The notes: generated by a model from the letters alone, not told the origin. A stretch of 64,000 nt of DNA from Actinomadura sp. NBRC 104425 (GCF_030269545.1 NZ_BSTN01000007.1:1-64000); one strand, 5' to 3'. Counted from the stretch's first letter, positions 53,870 to 62,686 are shown. Numbers and translations: made by a program.

Positions 53870-56269
53870 TCACGCGGCGACGGCGGAGCCGTTGGTGGCG
53901 GGCTCCAGGGCCAGGTCGAGGACCTCGCGGACGTCGCTGACGGCGAACACCGTCAGCTTCTCCAGCACCTCGGCCGGCACGTCCTCCAGGTCCGGCTCGT
54001 TGCGCTTGGGCACGATGGCGGTGGTGATGCCCTGCCGGTGGGCCGCCAGCAGCTTCTGCTTCAGCCCGCCGATGGGCAGCACCCGCCCGGTCAGCGACAC
54101 CTCGCCGGTCATCGCCACGTCCGGCCGCACCGGACGGCCCGACAGCAGCGACGCCAGGGCGGTGGTCATCGTGATGCCCGCGCTCGGCCCGTCCTTGGGG
54201 ATCGCGCCGGCGGGCACGTGGATGTGCACGCCGCGGTCCTTCAGGTCGCCGACCGGCAGCTCCAGCTCGGCGCCGCGCGAGCGCAGGTAGCTGAGCGCGA
54301 TCCGCGCCGACTCCTTCATCACCTCGCCCAGCTGGCCGGTCAGTGTCACTCCGGTGTCGCCGGTCTCCGGGTCGGCCAGCGACGCCTCGATGTACAGCAC
54401 GTCGCCGCCGGTGCCGGTGACCGCCAGGCCGGTGGCCACGCCGGGCACCGCGGTGCGCTGCTCGGAACGGCTCAGCTCCACCTCGGGGGTGTGCCGGGGC
54501 CGTCCCAGATACCGCTTCAGGTCGCCGGCGCCCACCGAGACCGGCAGCGTCTCGCGGCCCAGCGCCACGTTCGCGGCGATCTTGCGGAGCACCCGGGCGA
54601 TCGAGCGGTCCAGCGACCGCACGCCCGCCTCCCGGGTGTACTCGGTCGCCAGCCGCCGCAGCGCCGCGTCGTCGAAGGACACCTCCGACGCCTCCAGCCC
54701 GGCCTTGTCCAACTGCCGGGGCAGCAGGTGGTCGCGGGCGATGACCACCTTCTCGTGCTCGGTGTAGCCGTCGAGCCGCACCAGCTCCATGCGGTCCAGC
54801 AGCGGCCCGGGGACGGCCTCCACGACGTTGGCGGTGGCCAGGAACAGCACGTCGCTCAGGTCGAGCTCGACCTCCAGGTAGTGGTCGCGGAAGGTGTGGT
54901 TCTGCTCGGGGTCCAGCACCTCCAGCAGCGCCGCGGTCGGGTCACCCCGGTAGTCGGCGCCGAGCTTGTCCACCTCGTCCAGCAGCACCACCGGGTTCAT
55001 CGACCCCGCCTCGCGGATGGCGCGCACGATGCGGCCCGGCAGGGCGCCGACGTAGGTGCGCCGGTGCCCGCGGATCTCCGCCTCGTCGCGCACGCCGCCC
55101 AGCGCGACCCGCACGAACCTGCGCCCCATGGCGCGCGCGATCGACTCGCCCAGCGAGGTCTTGCCGACCCCGGGCGGGCCGGCCAGCGCCAGCACCGCGC
55201 CGCTGCGCCGCCCGCCGACGACGCCGAGGCCGCGGTCGGCGCGCCGCTTGCGCACCGCCAGGTACTCGACGATGCGGTCCTTGACGTCGTCCAGGCCCGC
55301 GTGGTCCTCGTCCAGCACGGCGCGGGCGCCCGCGATGTCGTAGGCGTCCTCGGTGCGGGTGTTCCACGGGATGTCCAGCACCGTGTCCAGCCAGGTGCGG
55401 ATCCAGCCGCCCTCCGGGGAGGCGTCGGACGCCCGCTCCAGCCTCTCGACCTCCTTCAGCGCGGCCTCGCGCACCTTCTCCGGCAGGTCGGCGGCCTCGA
55501 TGCGGGCGCGGTAGTCGTCCTGCTCGCCCGCGGGCTCGCCGTTCAGCTCGGCCAGCTCCTTGCGGATGGCCTCCAGCTGCTGCCGGAGCAGGAACTCGCG
55601 CTGCGTCTTCTCCATGCCCTCCTGGACGTCCTTGCGGATCGTCTCCGCCACGTCCAGCTCGGCCAGGTGGTCGCGCGCCCAGCCGATGACCAGGGTGAGC
55701 CGCTCCACCACGTCGGTGGTCTCCAGCAGCTCGATCTTCTGCTCCTGCGACAGGTAGGGCGCGTACCCGGCGTTGTCGGCCAGCGCCGACGGGTCGTCGA
55801 TGCGCTGCACCACGTCCACGACCTGCCAGGCGCCCCGCTTCTGCAGGATCGCGCTCACCAGGCCCTTGTACTCCTTGGCCAGCTCCTGCGCGCGCCCGGT
55901 GGCGGGCGGCTCCTCGATGCGGGTGCCCTCCACCCACAGCGCCGCGCCCGGACCGGTCGTCCCGGTGCCGATGCGCACCCGCGCCACGCCGCGCACCACC
56001 GCGCCCGGCCCGCCGTCGGGGAGCCGCCCCTCCTGCTCCACCACGCCCAGCGTCCCGACCGCCGCGTACCGCCCTTCCAGCCGGGGCACCAGCAGCACCC
56101 GCGGCTTGGGCGCCGACCGTATCCCCGGCCCCGCCGTGCGCGCCGCGGCCCGCGCCGCCTCGACCGCCGCCCGCACCTCCCCCTCGGACAGGTCGAGGGG
56201 GACGACCATGCCGGGCAGAACGGCCCCGTCGTCCAGGGGCAGCACCGGCAGCGTCAGGGTCTCGCTCAT
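53870..56269 (-). CDS. lon: ATP-dependent protease Lon
   Basis: A 799-aa Lon of usual length. It has an N-terminal substrate domain ([15 protein letters not shown]), a coiled region, an AAA+ module with Walker [10 protein letters not shown] and Walker [10 protein letters not shown], and a protease domain. The catalytic Ser is in KDGPSAGIT (S696) and the Lys in GGLKQK (737-739). ATG 56269 begins [11 protein letters not shown], the typical actinobacterial N-terminus. A HAIR element ~70-90 bp upstream predicts HspR control, as for lon in Streptomyces. Confidence 0.95.
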   Translation of the reverse strand: MSETLTLPVLPLDDGAVLPGMVVPLDLSEGEVRAAVEAARAAARTAGPGIRSAPKPRVLLVPRLEGRYAAVGTLGVVEQEGRLPDGGPGAVVRGVARVRIGTGTTGPGAALWVEGTRIEEPPATGRAQELAKEYKGLVSAILQKRGAWQVVDVVQRIDDPSALADNAGYAPYLSQEQKIELLETTDVVERLTLVIGWARDHLAELDVAETIRKDVQEGMEKTQREFLLRQQLEAIRKELAELNGEPAGEQDDYRARIEAADLPEKVREAALKEVERLERASDASPEGGWIRTWLDTVLDIPWNTRTEDAYDIAGARAVLDEDHAGLDDVKDRIVEYLAVRKRRADRGLGVVGGRRSGAVLALAGPPGVGKTSLGESIARAMGRRFVRVALGGVRDEAEIRGHRRTYVGALPGRIVRAIREAGSMNPVVLLDEVDKLGADYRGDPTAALLEVLDPEQNHTFRDHYLEVELDLSDVLFLATANVVEAVPGPLLDRMELVRLDGYTEHEKVVIARDHLLPRQLDKAGLEASEVSFDDAALRRLATEYTREAGVRSLDRSIARVLRKIAANVALGRETLPVSVGAGDLKRYLGRPRHTPEVELSRSEQRTAVPGVATGLAVTGTGGDVLYIEASLADPETGDTGVTLTGQLGEVMKESARIALSYLRSRGAELELPVGDLKDRGVHIHVPAGAIPKDGPSAGITMTTALASLLSGRPVRPDVAMTGEVSLTGRVLPIGGLKQKLLAAHRQGITTAIVPKRNEPDLEDVPAEVLEKLTVFAVSDVREVLDLALEPATNGSAVAA

Positions 56270-56616
56270 GCTCCGCTCCAAGTCCATGTCGGCGACGGCC
56301 CCCGTCCCCCGGGAACCGCCCTGCGGACCCAACAAGGTTGAGTCACTTCCACTCAAGAAAACGGAGCAGGATTTTGTTTCCTCGACAACGTTCGCTCTGA
56401 GCGATCATCCACCTGACGCCCCGGCCGGCCTCATCGGCGGCCGCGCCCGCCTTGTGAGGCGGCGGCCGCCGGGCGGCCGCCGTCACAGATCTTCCTAGGG
56501 CGGCGTTTACAGGGTCATGACCTGAGGGTACTTACCGCAACGAGATCGTGACAGCGAGTGAAGGTCAACCCTCCGGGCCGGTAAAGGCCCGACCCGGCGG
56601 AACGAGGAGGGGTCAC
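56270..56616. other. lon upstream region, 347 bp
   Basis: It contains the HAIR element, a relatively AT-rich stretch (56358-56400) likely holding the lon promoter, a GC-rich run of ggcggccgcc repeats (56458-56482), and the palindrome GGTCATGACC (56513-56522). No convincing gene. Confidence 0.4.
56337..56357 (-). promoter_or_regulatory. HAIR element (HspR operator) upstream of lon
   Basis: On the minus strand: CTTGAGT-N7-ACTCAAC, one base from the HspR consensus CTTGAGT-N7-ACTCAAG. Known HspR targets in actinobacteria include dnaK, clpB and lon. Confidence 0.8.
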
Positions 56617-57012
56617 ATGCCGCACACGGCGAGGGTCTGCGCGCCCCTTCCGTCCGCCCCGTCGCACGACCTCGTCCGGACGGCCGAGGACCGTCCCGGC
56701 GCGTCGGCCCGCACCGGCATCGCCCCCTTGCGCGTTCGGGTGCCCGCGGTGCCTGCGCCCGGCGGCACGCCTCGGGTTCTCGGCCGCTCCGGGCCGAAGG
56801 CGGGCCTGCCGCCGCAGGAGCGCGGTGCGGCGGCAGGCTCCCCGACAACGGGCGCCCGGCTCCCCGGCCGGCCGTCCCTCCGGGCGCCGGTGCCGTACGC
56901 CCCCGCGGCACCGGCGCCCCCCGTCCGCTCCGACCGTCCCCGGACGCGTGGCGCGACCCGAGCGTGCGGCCGTTCCCCGCACGGCCGTACGGCCGTCCCC
57001 GAAGGGAGGTGA
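56617..57012 (+). CDS. Uncertain small Pro/Arg/Ala-rich ORF
   Basis: A 131-aa ORF preceded by GAGGAGGGG at 4-8 nt, an excellent ribosome-binding site. The translation is low-complexity (P, R, A, G) with no recognisable fold, and codon third positions are GC-rich but not strongly biased. It may be a real small protein, a leader ORF or chance. No other gene is evident in this 950-bp gap. Confidence 0.3.
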   Translation: MPHTARVCAPLPSAPSHDLVRTAEDRPGASARTGIAPLRVRVPAVPAPGGTPRVLGRSGPKAGLPPQERGAAAGSPTTGARLPGRPSLRAPVPYAPAAPAPPVRSDRPRTRGATRACGRSPHGRTAVPEGR

Positions 57013-57111
57013 GTGGCACAGGCAAGCGATCACCAGGGCGGTCCGGCACCCCTGTCCCGACCCCGTTCCCGGGCCGTCCGCACAGATGAACCGAATACCG
57101 CTGCGGTACCA

Positions 57112-57140
57112 GGCCCGCGGAGACCGCGTCTCCGCGGGCC
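57112..57140. terminator. Strong hairpin after the MarR-GNAT gene
   Basis: A 13-bp perfect stem (GGCCCGCGGAGAC and complement) with a 3-nt loop, ~75 bp past the minus-strand stop and directly adjoining the 17-bp repeat array. Confidence 0.75.
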
Positions 57141-57225
57141 GTCCCGTCTCACAGGTCGTCCCGTCTCACAGGTCGTCCCGTCTCACAGGTCGTCCGCTGT
57201 CACAGGTCGTCCGCTGTCACAGGGC
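57141..57225. repeat. 17-bp tandem repeat, 5 units, containing a stop codon
   Basis: Units gtcccgtctcacaggtc x3 then gtccgctgtcacagg(t/g)c x2. Each unit has TGA on the minus strand. The TGA of the last unit (57219-57217) is the MarR-GNAT stop codon. Confidence 0.93.
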
Positions 57226-58152
57226 GCGGCGCCAGTACTGGCCGTGGATGCGGGTGCCGAACCGCTCGACGGGCTCCTCCTCCAGCTCCAGCTCGAACCC
57301 GGCGCGCTCGTAGATGCGGCGGGCGGCCTTCTGCAGGGCCGTGGTCCACAGCATGATCTCCCGGTAGCCCGCGGCGGCGGCGAAGCGCAGGCACTCGTCC
57401 ACCAGGGCCGTGCCGACGCCCATCCCGCGCGCGCTCGGCTCGACGTGCAGCAGCCGCAGCTGGGCCGTGCGGTCGTCGCGGCGCACGCAGAACACACTGC
57501 CGACCGGCTCGCCGTCGATCTCGGCGATCCAGGCGTTCTCCCGTTCGGGGTCGTGCCCGTCGACGTAGTCGGCCACGACCCTGGCGACCAGCGCCTCGTA
57601 GGTGCGGTCCCAGCCGCACTCGGCGTCGTAGAGGGCGCCGTTGCGCTGCACCACCCAGCCCAGGTCGCCGGGGCGCAGCGGACGCAGCGCGAAGGCGCGC
57701 GCGGGGGCGGCGCCGTCGAGGATGCCGCGGATGGTCCGCATGGCCGCGACGAGCCGCCGCCGCTCGCCGTCCGGGAGCCGCTCCAGCATGTCGCGGATCT
57801 CGGCGCCGGACCGCTCGTCGAGCATGGCGAACACCTCGCGGCCCCGCCCGGTGAGCCGGACGATCTGGCGGCGCGCGTCCTTGGGCGACCGTTCGCGCAG
57901 CACCAGGCCGTCGCTCTCGAAGCGGGCCAGCATGCGGCTCAGGTAGCCGGCGTCCAGGTCGAGGGTGCGGCGCAGGTCCAGCACCTCGGTGGCGTCCCGC
58001 TGGGCCAGCTCGAAGATCACCCTCGCCTCGGTCAGCGAGTACGGGGTGTGCACCAGCCCCTCGCCGAGCACCCCGATGATGCGGGTGTAGAAGCGGTTGA
58101 ACGAGCGGACCGCCGACACGTCCTCCGCCGAGACAGTCATCGAGACAGTCAT
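57217..58152 (-). CDS. MarR-family regulator fused to GNAT acetyltransferase
   Basis: A 311-aa two-domain protein. Residues ~1-150 are a MarR winged helix (ATEVLDLRRTLDLDAGYLSRMLARFESDGLVLRERSPKDARRQIVRLT). Residues ~155-311 are a GNAT domain with the acetyl-CoA loop VEPSARGMGVGTALV. MarR-GNAT fusions are known, but targets are rarely identified. GGAGG precedes ATG 58152 by 7 nt. A perfect palindrome in its own promoter suggests autoregulation. The stop lies in a 17-bp repeat. Confidence 0.9.
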   Translation of the reverse strand: MTVSMTVSAEDVSAVRSFNRFYTRIIGVLGEGLVHTPYSLTEARVIFELAQRDATEVLDLRRTLDLDAGYLSRMLARFESDGLVLRERSPKDARRQIVRLTGRGREVFAMLDERSGAEIRDMLERLPDGERRRLVAAMRTIRGILDGAAPARAFALRPLRPGDLGWVVQRNGALYDAECGWDRTYEALVARVVADYVDGHDPERENAWIAEIDGEPVGSVFCVRRDDRTAQLRLLHVEPSARGMGVGTALVDECLRFAAAAGYREIMLWTTALQKAARRIYERAGFELELEEEPVERFGTRIHGQYWRRAL

Positions 58153-58169
58153 GACGCCACCTCCAGAAC

Positions 58170-58189
58170 GTTTGACTCAGTCAAACATA
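58170..58189 (-). promoter_or_regulatory. MarR operator and -10 of the MarR-GNAT gene
   Basis: GTTTGACTCAGTCAAAC (58170-58186) has perfect 8-bp arms around a central base. TATGTT on the minus strand (58189-58184) overlaps it as a -10, so binding would block transcription of the gene itself. Confidence 0.7.
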
Positions 58190-58240
58190 TCTGGACAAGA
58201 CCGTCCAGGCGGAGGGCGGCCGCGGGCCGCGGCGCGGATT

Positions 58241-58302
58241 CAGACCGTGCCGATCAGACCGTGCCGATCAGACCGTGCCGATCAGACCGTGCCGATCAGA
58301 CC
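58241..58302. repeat. 14-bp tandem repeat, 4 units plus a partial one
   Basis: Units cagaccgtgccgat at 58241, 58255, 58269 and 58283, then a partial cagacc. The stop codon of the DUF3817 gene (58298-58296) straddles the last unit junction. Confidence 0.95.
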
Positions 58303-58625
58303 TCGGCGACCGGCTGCTCGACGGCGCGCGCCGTCTCCCGCGCCTGCCGGACGATCCGCCGCTCGATGAAGAAGGCCAGGAAGGGCACCAGCCCCGCGGA
58401 CACCATGATCACCATCTGCTTGAGCGGCCACTGCGCCCGGCGCCACAGGTCGTAGGCCATCGCCAGGTAGACGATGTACAGGGCGCCGTGGATCGGGGAG
58501 ATGATCGACGACGGGGTGGGGTTGCCGCCGATGTAGCGGATCGGCATGCCGACGAAGACGACCATCAGCAGCATCACGCCGACGACGATCGCCAGGATGC
58601 GGTACCGGTTGATGGCCGCTTCCAC
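58296..58625 (-). CDS. DUF3817 small membrane protein
   Basis: A 109-aa protein with three hydrophobic helices (~9-28, 44-61, 71-88) and blocks typical of actinobacterial DUF3817 (SPIHGALYIVYLAMAYDLWRR). Function unknown. The GTG start has GAGAGAGGTG ~7 nt upstream. The C-terminus and stop enter the 14-bp repeat array. The next gene, encoding another small membrane protein, lies upstream on the same strand. Confidence 0.85.
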   Translation of the reverse strand: MEAAINRYRILAIVVGVMLLMVVFVGMPIRYIGGNPTPSSIISPIHGALYIVYLAMAYDLWRRAQWPLKQMVIMVSAGLVPFLAFFIERRIVRQARETARAVEQPVAEV

Positions 58626-58733
58626 GAATCACACCTCTCTCAGCGGGTCCTGGTCTCAAGCGGTTTCCGGCAGGACGGCACCGCCGCGGGCGCCTAAGCT
58701 CGGGGCGCTTGCGGCCGACGGCTCCGGTGCGGG

Positions 58734-59096
58734 TCAGTCGGGGCGGCCCGCCTGCGCGTTCAGCCGCGCCAGGTAGCGGTTGTAGGCCGCCAGCTCCGGG
58801 TCCTCTTCCTCCTGCCGACGGATGATCTCCTGCTTCACCTTGGCCTCGACGGGGTCCTCGATGACCTTCGGCGCGCGGGGCGCGGAGTCGCCGTTGAGCT
58901 CGTCGCGGATCATCTTGACCCACATGACGATCACGAAGCAGGCGAAGATCGGCCATTCGAAGGTGTAGGCCCAGCTGCGGTCGTTGCCCGACTGGGCCCG
59001 CTCGAACTGCCACCACCCGAAGCCGAGGAAGGCCACGAACAGCACGATCGCCAGGGCGTGCAGCCCAAGCCATCCGGGGGTGAAGAACCTTCGCAC
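58734..59096 (-). CDS. Conserved small membrane protein
   Basis: A 120-aa protein beginning VRRFFTPGWLGLHALAIVLFV. It has two membrane helices (~7-29 and ~41-61) and a charged, probably coiled C-terminus (~75-120). I recognise the pattern as a conserved actinobacterial hypothetical often near DUF3817, without known function. GTG 59096 is fixed by the -10 box TAGGCT 7 nt upstream; longer starts would include promoter sequence. Confidence 0.75.
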   Translation of the reverse strand: MRRFFTPGWLGLHALAIVLFVAFLGFGWWQFERAQSGNDRSWAYTFEWPIFACFVIVMWVKMIRDELNGDSAPRAPKVIEDPVEAKVKQEIIRRQEEEDPELAAYNRYLARLNAQAGRPD

Positions 59097-59109
59097 GGCA
59101 TCGAGCCTA
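59097..59109 (-). promoter_or_regulatory. Leaderless-type -10 box
   Basis: TAGGCT on the minus strand (59109-59104), 7 nt before GTG 59096. Confidence 0.5.
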
Positions 59110-59157
59110 CCCCGGGGTCCGGCGAGGCCGTGACCACCCCCGGGCATCGACGTTTCC

Positions 59158-60408
59158 TCAGGTCGGGGGCGGTCCGGTGTAGACGGCGCGGGGCCGCAGC
59201 GGGCCGCCGCGCCCGTACTCCTCCAGCGCGTGCGCGATCCACCCGGCGGTGCGCGCCACCGCGAAGACGACCTCCCCCGCGCCCGGGGCCATCCCGGCGA
59301 CCGAGGTGAGCGCGGCCAGCGCCAGGTCGCTGTTGGGCGCGGGCAGGCGCCGCCGGGACGCCTCGGCCAGGACGGCGTCGACCACGTCGAGCCGCGGGTC
59401 GTCCGGCGCCGCGTCGCGCACGAGCCCGTAGAGGCGGGCGAAGCGGGCGTCGCCCGACTTGTAGACGCTGTGCCCGAGCCCGGGGATGCGCTGGCCGCCG
59501 CGCAGCCGCTCGCCGATCACCCGGGACGCCCGGCCGGGCTCGCCGATCTCGGCGAGCATCAACTCGGCGCCGTAGGACGCGCCCCCGTGCAATGGCCCGC
59601 CCAGCACGCCCAGCCCAGCGGCGACCACCGCGTACGGGTCGGCGCGGACGGACGCGGCCACCCGCGCGGCGAGCGTGGAGGCGGCCAGCTCATGGTCGGC
59701 CATCAGCACGAGCGCCGCCTGCAGCGCCCGCATCAGCCCCGGCGACGGCGGCGCGCCGCACAGCCGCCCCCACAGCCGCTCGGCGATCGTCCCCGCCCCC
59801 TCGGCTCCGGCGGCGGGCGGCGCATCCCGCCCGGCGGACCCGACGCGGGGCAGCGCGTCGACGAGGCCGGCGATGAGGGCGCGGGCGGTGGCGATCACGC
59901 CGGGGCGGTCGAGGTGGAAGCGCAGCGGGTCGGCGGCGGCGAGCGCCGTGGTGATCACCTGGAGGCGGTCGAGCGGGAGCACGTCGGCGGGCAGCCCGGA
60001 CTGGGCGGCGACGGCGGCGGCCAGGCCCTCGCCGGACGCCCGCCACCGGCCCGCCTCGCCGTCCCCGGGCTCGCCCGTCCACAGCCAGGCGGCGACCGCC
60101 TCGAAGGGCTGCTCGCCGGCCAGTTCGAGGGCGTCGCGGCCGCGGTAGTACGGGCGGTCGGCGCCCAGCGCGGTGACGGACGACTCGATGACCAGCTCGG
60201 CCGGGGCCGGCGGGCGGCGGGGCCGGCCGCGCCGCGCCAGCTGCTCGACCTCGGCGGCGTCGAACAGGCTGCGCCGCCCGCCGCAGTCGCGCCGCCGGCG
60301 CAGCACCCCGCGGCTGACGTAGGAGTACAACGTGGCGGGCTTCACACCGAGTCGGCGTGCGGCCGCCGCGGCGTCGATCCACTCCCCCGCCTGCGCATGC
60401 TCTGCCAT
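59158..60408 (-). CDS. Citrate synthase-family enzyme with N-terminal helix-turn-helix
   Basis: A 416-aa protein. Residues ~10-60 form a MerR/excisionase-like HTH (AAARRLGVKPATLYSYVSRGVL then RSLFDAAEVEQL). Residues ~70-410 are citrate synthase-like with conserved ADHE (H239), GPLHGGA (H274), IPGLGH (H313) and PNSD (D361), so the catalytic His/Asp set seems intact. It condenses an acyl-CoA with an oxoacid or is a repurposed sensor. GAGGAG is 6 nt before the ATG. It is divergent from a homocitrate-synthase-like gene across an AT-rich palindrome. Confidence 0.88.
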   Translation of the reverse strand: MAEHAQAGEWIDAAAAARRLGVKPATLYSYVSRGVLRRRRDCGGRRSLFDAAEVEQLARRGRPRRPPAPAELVIESSVTALGADRPYYRGRDALELAGEQPFEAVAAWLWTGEPGDGEAGRWRASGEGLAAAVAAQSGLPADVLPLDRLQVITTALAAADPLRFHLDRPGVIATARALIAGLVDALPRVGSAGRDAPPAAGAEGAGTIAERLWGRLCGAPPSPGLMRALQAALVLMADHELAASTLAARVAASVRADPYAVVAAGLGVLGGPLHGGASYGAELMLAEIGEPGRASRVIGERLRGGQRIPGLGHSVYKSGDARFARLYGLVRDAAPDDPRLDVVDAVLAEASRRRLPAPNSDLALAALTSVAGMAPGAGEVVFAVARTAGWIAHALEEYGRGGPLRPRAVYTGPPPT

Positions 60409-60420
60409 CCCCAGCTCCTC

Positions 60421-60445
60421 ATATTGATTTTAATCAATATTGATA
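60421..60445. promoter_or_regulatory. AT-rich palindromic operator between divergent genes
   Basis: ATATTGATT (60421-60429), tt, AATCAATAT (60432-60440): a perfect 9-bp inverted repeat, overlapped by TCAATATTGA (60435-60444). It is strikingly AT-rich for this genome and lies just beyond the RBS of the HTH-citrate synthase gene. The HTH of that enzyme is a possible ligand. Confidence 0.7.
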
Positions 60446-60558
60446 CATGTCGATCGCGGTGTCAATCTGAGGCGACGGGCTCCCCGGTGGGCGAATCCGG
60501 ATGGGCCCACGGGCGGACCCCGGCAAGCGAGTACCCGACGAGCGAAAGGCGGCGTGCC

Positions 60559-61782
60559 ATGCCCCGGATCCACTTCCTCGACGTCACCAACCGCGACGGC
60601 GTGCAGACGGCCCGCACCGGGCTGTCGAAGTTCGGCAAGACGATGGTGAACTTCTACCTGGGACGTCTCGGCGTGGCGCAGTCGGAGATCGGCTTCCCGT
60701 TCCTGTTCCACGAGGCGCCGTACGTGCGCGCGCAGGTCGCGCTGGCCGAGGCCGGAGCGTTCGGCGAGTTGCGGCTGTCGGGCTGGTGCCGCGGCATCGC
60801 CCGGGACGTCGAGCAGGCCCTGCCCCTCGGCCTGCGGCACTACAACCTGTCCATCTCCACGTCCGACTACATGATCGCCAACAAGTTCCGGGGGCGCCTG
60901 GACCGCGCCGCGATCATCCGGGAGATGACCGAGGCGGTCCGCACCGCCAAGGCCGGCGGCGCGCATACCGTCGGGGTGAACGCCGAGGACGGCTCGCGCA
61001 CCGACGACGGCTTCCTCACCGAGTTCGCGCTGGCCGCCAAGGAGGCGGGCGCGGACCGCGTGCGCTACTGCGACACCATCGGCGGCGACACCCCCGACCG
61101 GATCCGGGAGCGGTTCGCCAAGCTGGCCGCCGCGACCGGGATGCCGGTCGAGACGCACTGCCACAACGACCTCGGCATGGCGGTGGCCAACTCGGTGTCG
61201 GGCGCGCTGGGCGACCTGGAGGCCGGGCAGGACGCCTGGGTCAACACCTGCGTCAACGGAATCGGCGAGCGGGCCGGCAACGCCGACCTGCTGTCGACGA
61301 TCCTGGCCTTCCGGCACGGGTTCGGGCTGGACGGGCGCGCCGAGATCGGCGATCCCATCGACCTGTCGTGGGCGCGGCGGTTCGCGCTGTGGGCGAGCTA
61401 CGCGCTCGGCCAGCCGCTGCCCTACAACCAGGTCGGCGTCGGGGCGAACGCGTTCGCGCACGAGTCGGGCATCCACGCCGACGGGGCGCTGAAGGACCAC
61501 GGCAACTACGAGCTGTACGACGAGGAGGTGCTCGGGCCCTTCCCCGAGGACTGGCACGCGCGGCGCGGGCGGGTCGTGCTGACCGGCGAGTACGGCGGCC
61601 GCGCGGGGTTCCGGCACGTGCTGGACGGGCTGGGCGTGGAGCCCGCGGACGAGGAGTCGGCGTTCAAGCTCGTCCAGCTGTGCAATGCGATGACGGGCCG
61701 TCCGCTGACCGACGACGAGCTGCGCCTGATCGCGGCCTTCCCGCACCAGCTCGCGCTGCTGTTCCCCGGGCTGCTGGACTGA
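60559..61782 (+). CDS. Homocitrate/2-isopropylmalate synthase-like (HMGL) enzyme
   Basis: A 407-aa HMG-CoA-lyase-like TIM-barrel enzyme that joins acetyl-CoA to a 2-oxoacid. LDVTNRDGVQT (metal and catalytic Arg/Asp), ETHCHNDLGMAVANS (metal His pair) and GIGERAGNADL are family hallmarks. The C-terminus lacks the long LeuA regulatory domain. The substrate could be 2-oxoglutarate (homocitrate) or another oxoacid. It is divergent from the HTH-citrate synthase, suggesting shared control and perhaps one pathway. GAAAGG lies upstream of ATG 60559. Confidence 0.85.
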   Translation: MPRIHFLDVTNRDGVQTARTGLSKFGKTMVNFYLGRLGVAQSEIGFPFLFHEAPYVRAQVALAEAGAFGELRLSGWCRGIARDVEQALPLGLRHYNLSISTSDYMIANKFRGRLDRAAIIREMTEAVRTAKAGGAHTVGVNAEDGSRTDDGFLTEFALAAKEAGADRVRYCDTIGGDTPDRIRERFAKLAAATGMPVETHCHNDLGMAVANSVSGALGDLEAGQDAWVNTCVNGIGERAGNADLLSTILAFRHGFGLDGRAEIGDPIDLSWARRFALWASYALGQPLPYNQVGVGANAFAHESGIHADGALKDHGNYELYDEEVLGPFPEDWHARRGRVVLTGEYGGRAGFRHVLDGLGVEPADEESAFKLVQLCNAMTGRPLTDDELRLIAAFPHQLALLFPGLLD

Positions 61783-61799
61783 CCCGGCGGAGGTGTCCG

Positions 61800-62015
61800 A
61801 TGCGCCGTCCATGGTCCTGCCATGGCGATCACGGCGCCGGCGGGACCGGCGCAGACCTACCGGTACCGGCGGCCCTCGGGGCCGGCGACCTGCGCGCCGA
61901 GGCGGCCGGGCCCGAGGCGGTGCGGCAGCCGCCCGGTCCGCGGGTCGGTCCGCCTCCACCGCCTCCTGGCCGCGCCGTGACCCGCGTCCCGCGGGGGTGC
62001 GCGGAGGCGGGATGA
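61800..62015 (+). CDS. Small hypothetical protein (71 aa)
   Basis: An ORF starting 17 bp after the HMGL stop, with GGAGG 6 nt before its ATG. The product MRRPWSCHGDHGAGG... is Gly/Pro/Arg-rich with a poly-Pro stretch near its C-terminal end and no known domain. Position and ribosome-binding site support translation as part of the HMGL operon, but the sequence is low-complexity. Confidence 0.4.
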   Translation: MRRPWSCHGDHGAGGTGADLPVPAALGAGDLRAEAAGPEAVRQPPGPRVGPPPPPPGRAVTRVPRGCAEAG

Positions 62016-62090
62016 TGGGAGGGTGCTGGTGTTCGTCCACGGCGGTAGGCGCGGCGGCAGGGCCGCGGCGCGCGGAGAGGCGGAGGGCCG

Positions 62091-62633
62091 ATGACGCCGA
62101 CCCTGGCGTTCGGCGCGGTCGAGACCGTGCTCGGCACGCTGCTCGTCGGCGTGACCGAGGAGGGGGTGGTGAGCCTGCGGTGGCGCGACTCCCCCGCCGA
62201 GCGTGCCCGCGTGGCGGCCGCGGTCGGCCTGCCCGTGGTGGACGACCCCGCCCGCACCGCCCCGGCGCTGGAACGGCTCGCCGCGTACTTCGCCGGCGAG
62301 CCCGTGCCGTTCGACCTGCCGGTCGACTGGCGGCTGACGTCGCGGCTGCAGCGGCAGGTGCTGGCCACGCTGCACGAGTCGGTGCCGTACGGCTCGGTGG
62401 TGACCTACGGCGAACTCGGCGAGCGCAGCGGCACCGGGCTGCCGCCGCAGGCCATCGGGCAGGTGATGGGCGGCAACCCGATACCGATCGTCGTGCCGTG
62501 CCACCGCGTGGTCGCGGCCGGCGGCCTGGGCGGCTACAGCGGCGGCTCCGGCGTCGAGGTCAAGCGCTGGCTGCTCACCCTCGAGGGCGCCCTTCCGGCC
62601 ACGCTGGACTGGAACCTGGACCGGGGCCCCTGA
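62091..62633 (+). CDS. ogt: Methylated-DNA-protein-cysteine methyltransferase
   Basis: A 180-aa suicide DNA-repair protein removing O6-alkyl groups from guanine. The acceptor Cys is in IVVPCHRVV (C137); the helix-turn-helix region is VPYGSVVTYGELGERSG, and GGNPIPI and GGYSGG complete the pattern. AGAGGCGGAGGG precedes ATG 62091. It may be co-transcribed with the upstream HMGL gene. Confidence 0.93.
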   Translation: MTPTLAFGAVETVLGTLLVGVTEEGVVSLRWRDSPAERARVAAAVGLPVVDDPARTAPALERLAAYFAGEPVPFDLPVDWRLTSRLQRQVLATLHESVPYGSVVTYGELGERSGTGLPPQAIGQVMGGNPIPIVVPCHRVVAAGGLGGYSGGSGVEVKRWLLTLEGALPATLDWNLDRGP

Positions 62634-62659
62634 CGACCTGCCGCGCGGCCGGTGGAAGC

Positions 62660-62686
62660 CGGTCGGCGCGGCCGCCGCGCCGACCG
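62660..62686. terminator. Bidirectional hairpin terminator
   Basis: A 12-bp perfect stem (CGGTCGGCGCGG and complement) with a 3-nt loop between the convergent ogt and glutathione peroxidase genes. Confidence 0.8.

Noticed and set aside
57141..57225. CRISPR or attachment-site repeat
   Set aside because: Contiguous 17-bp tandem units with no spacer, integrase or tRNA nearby.
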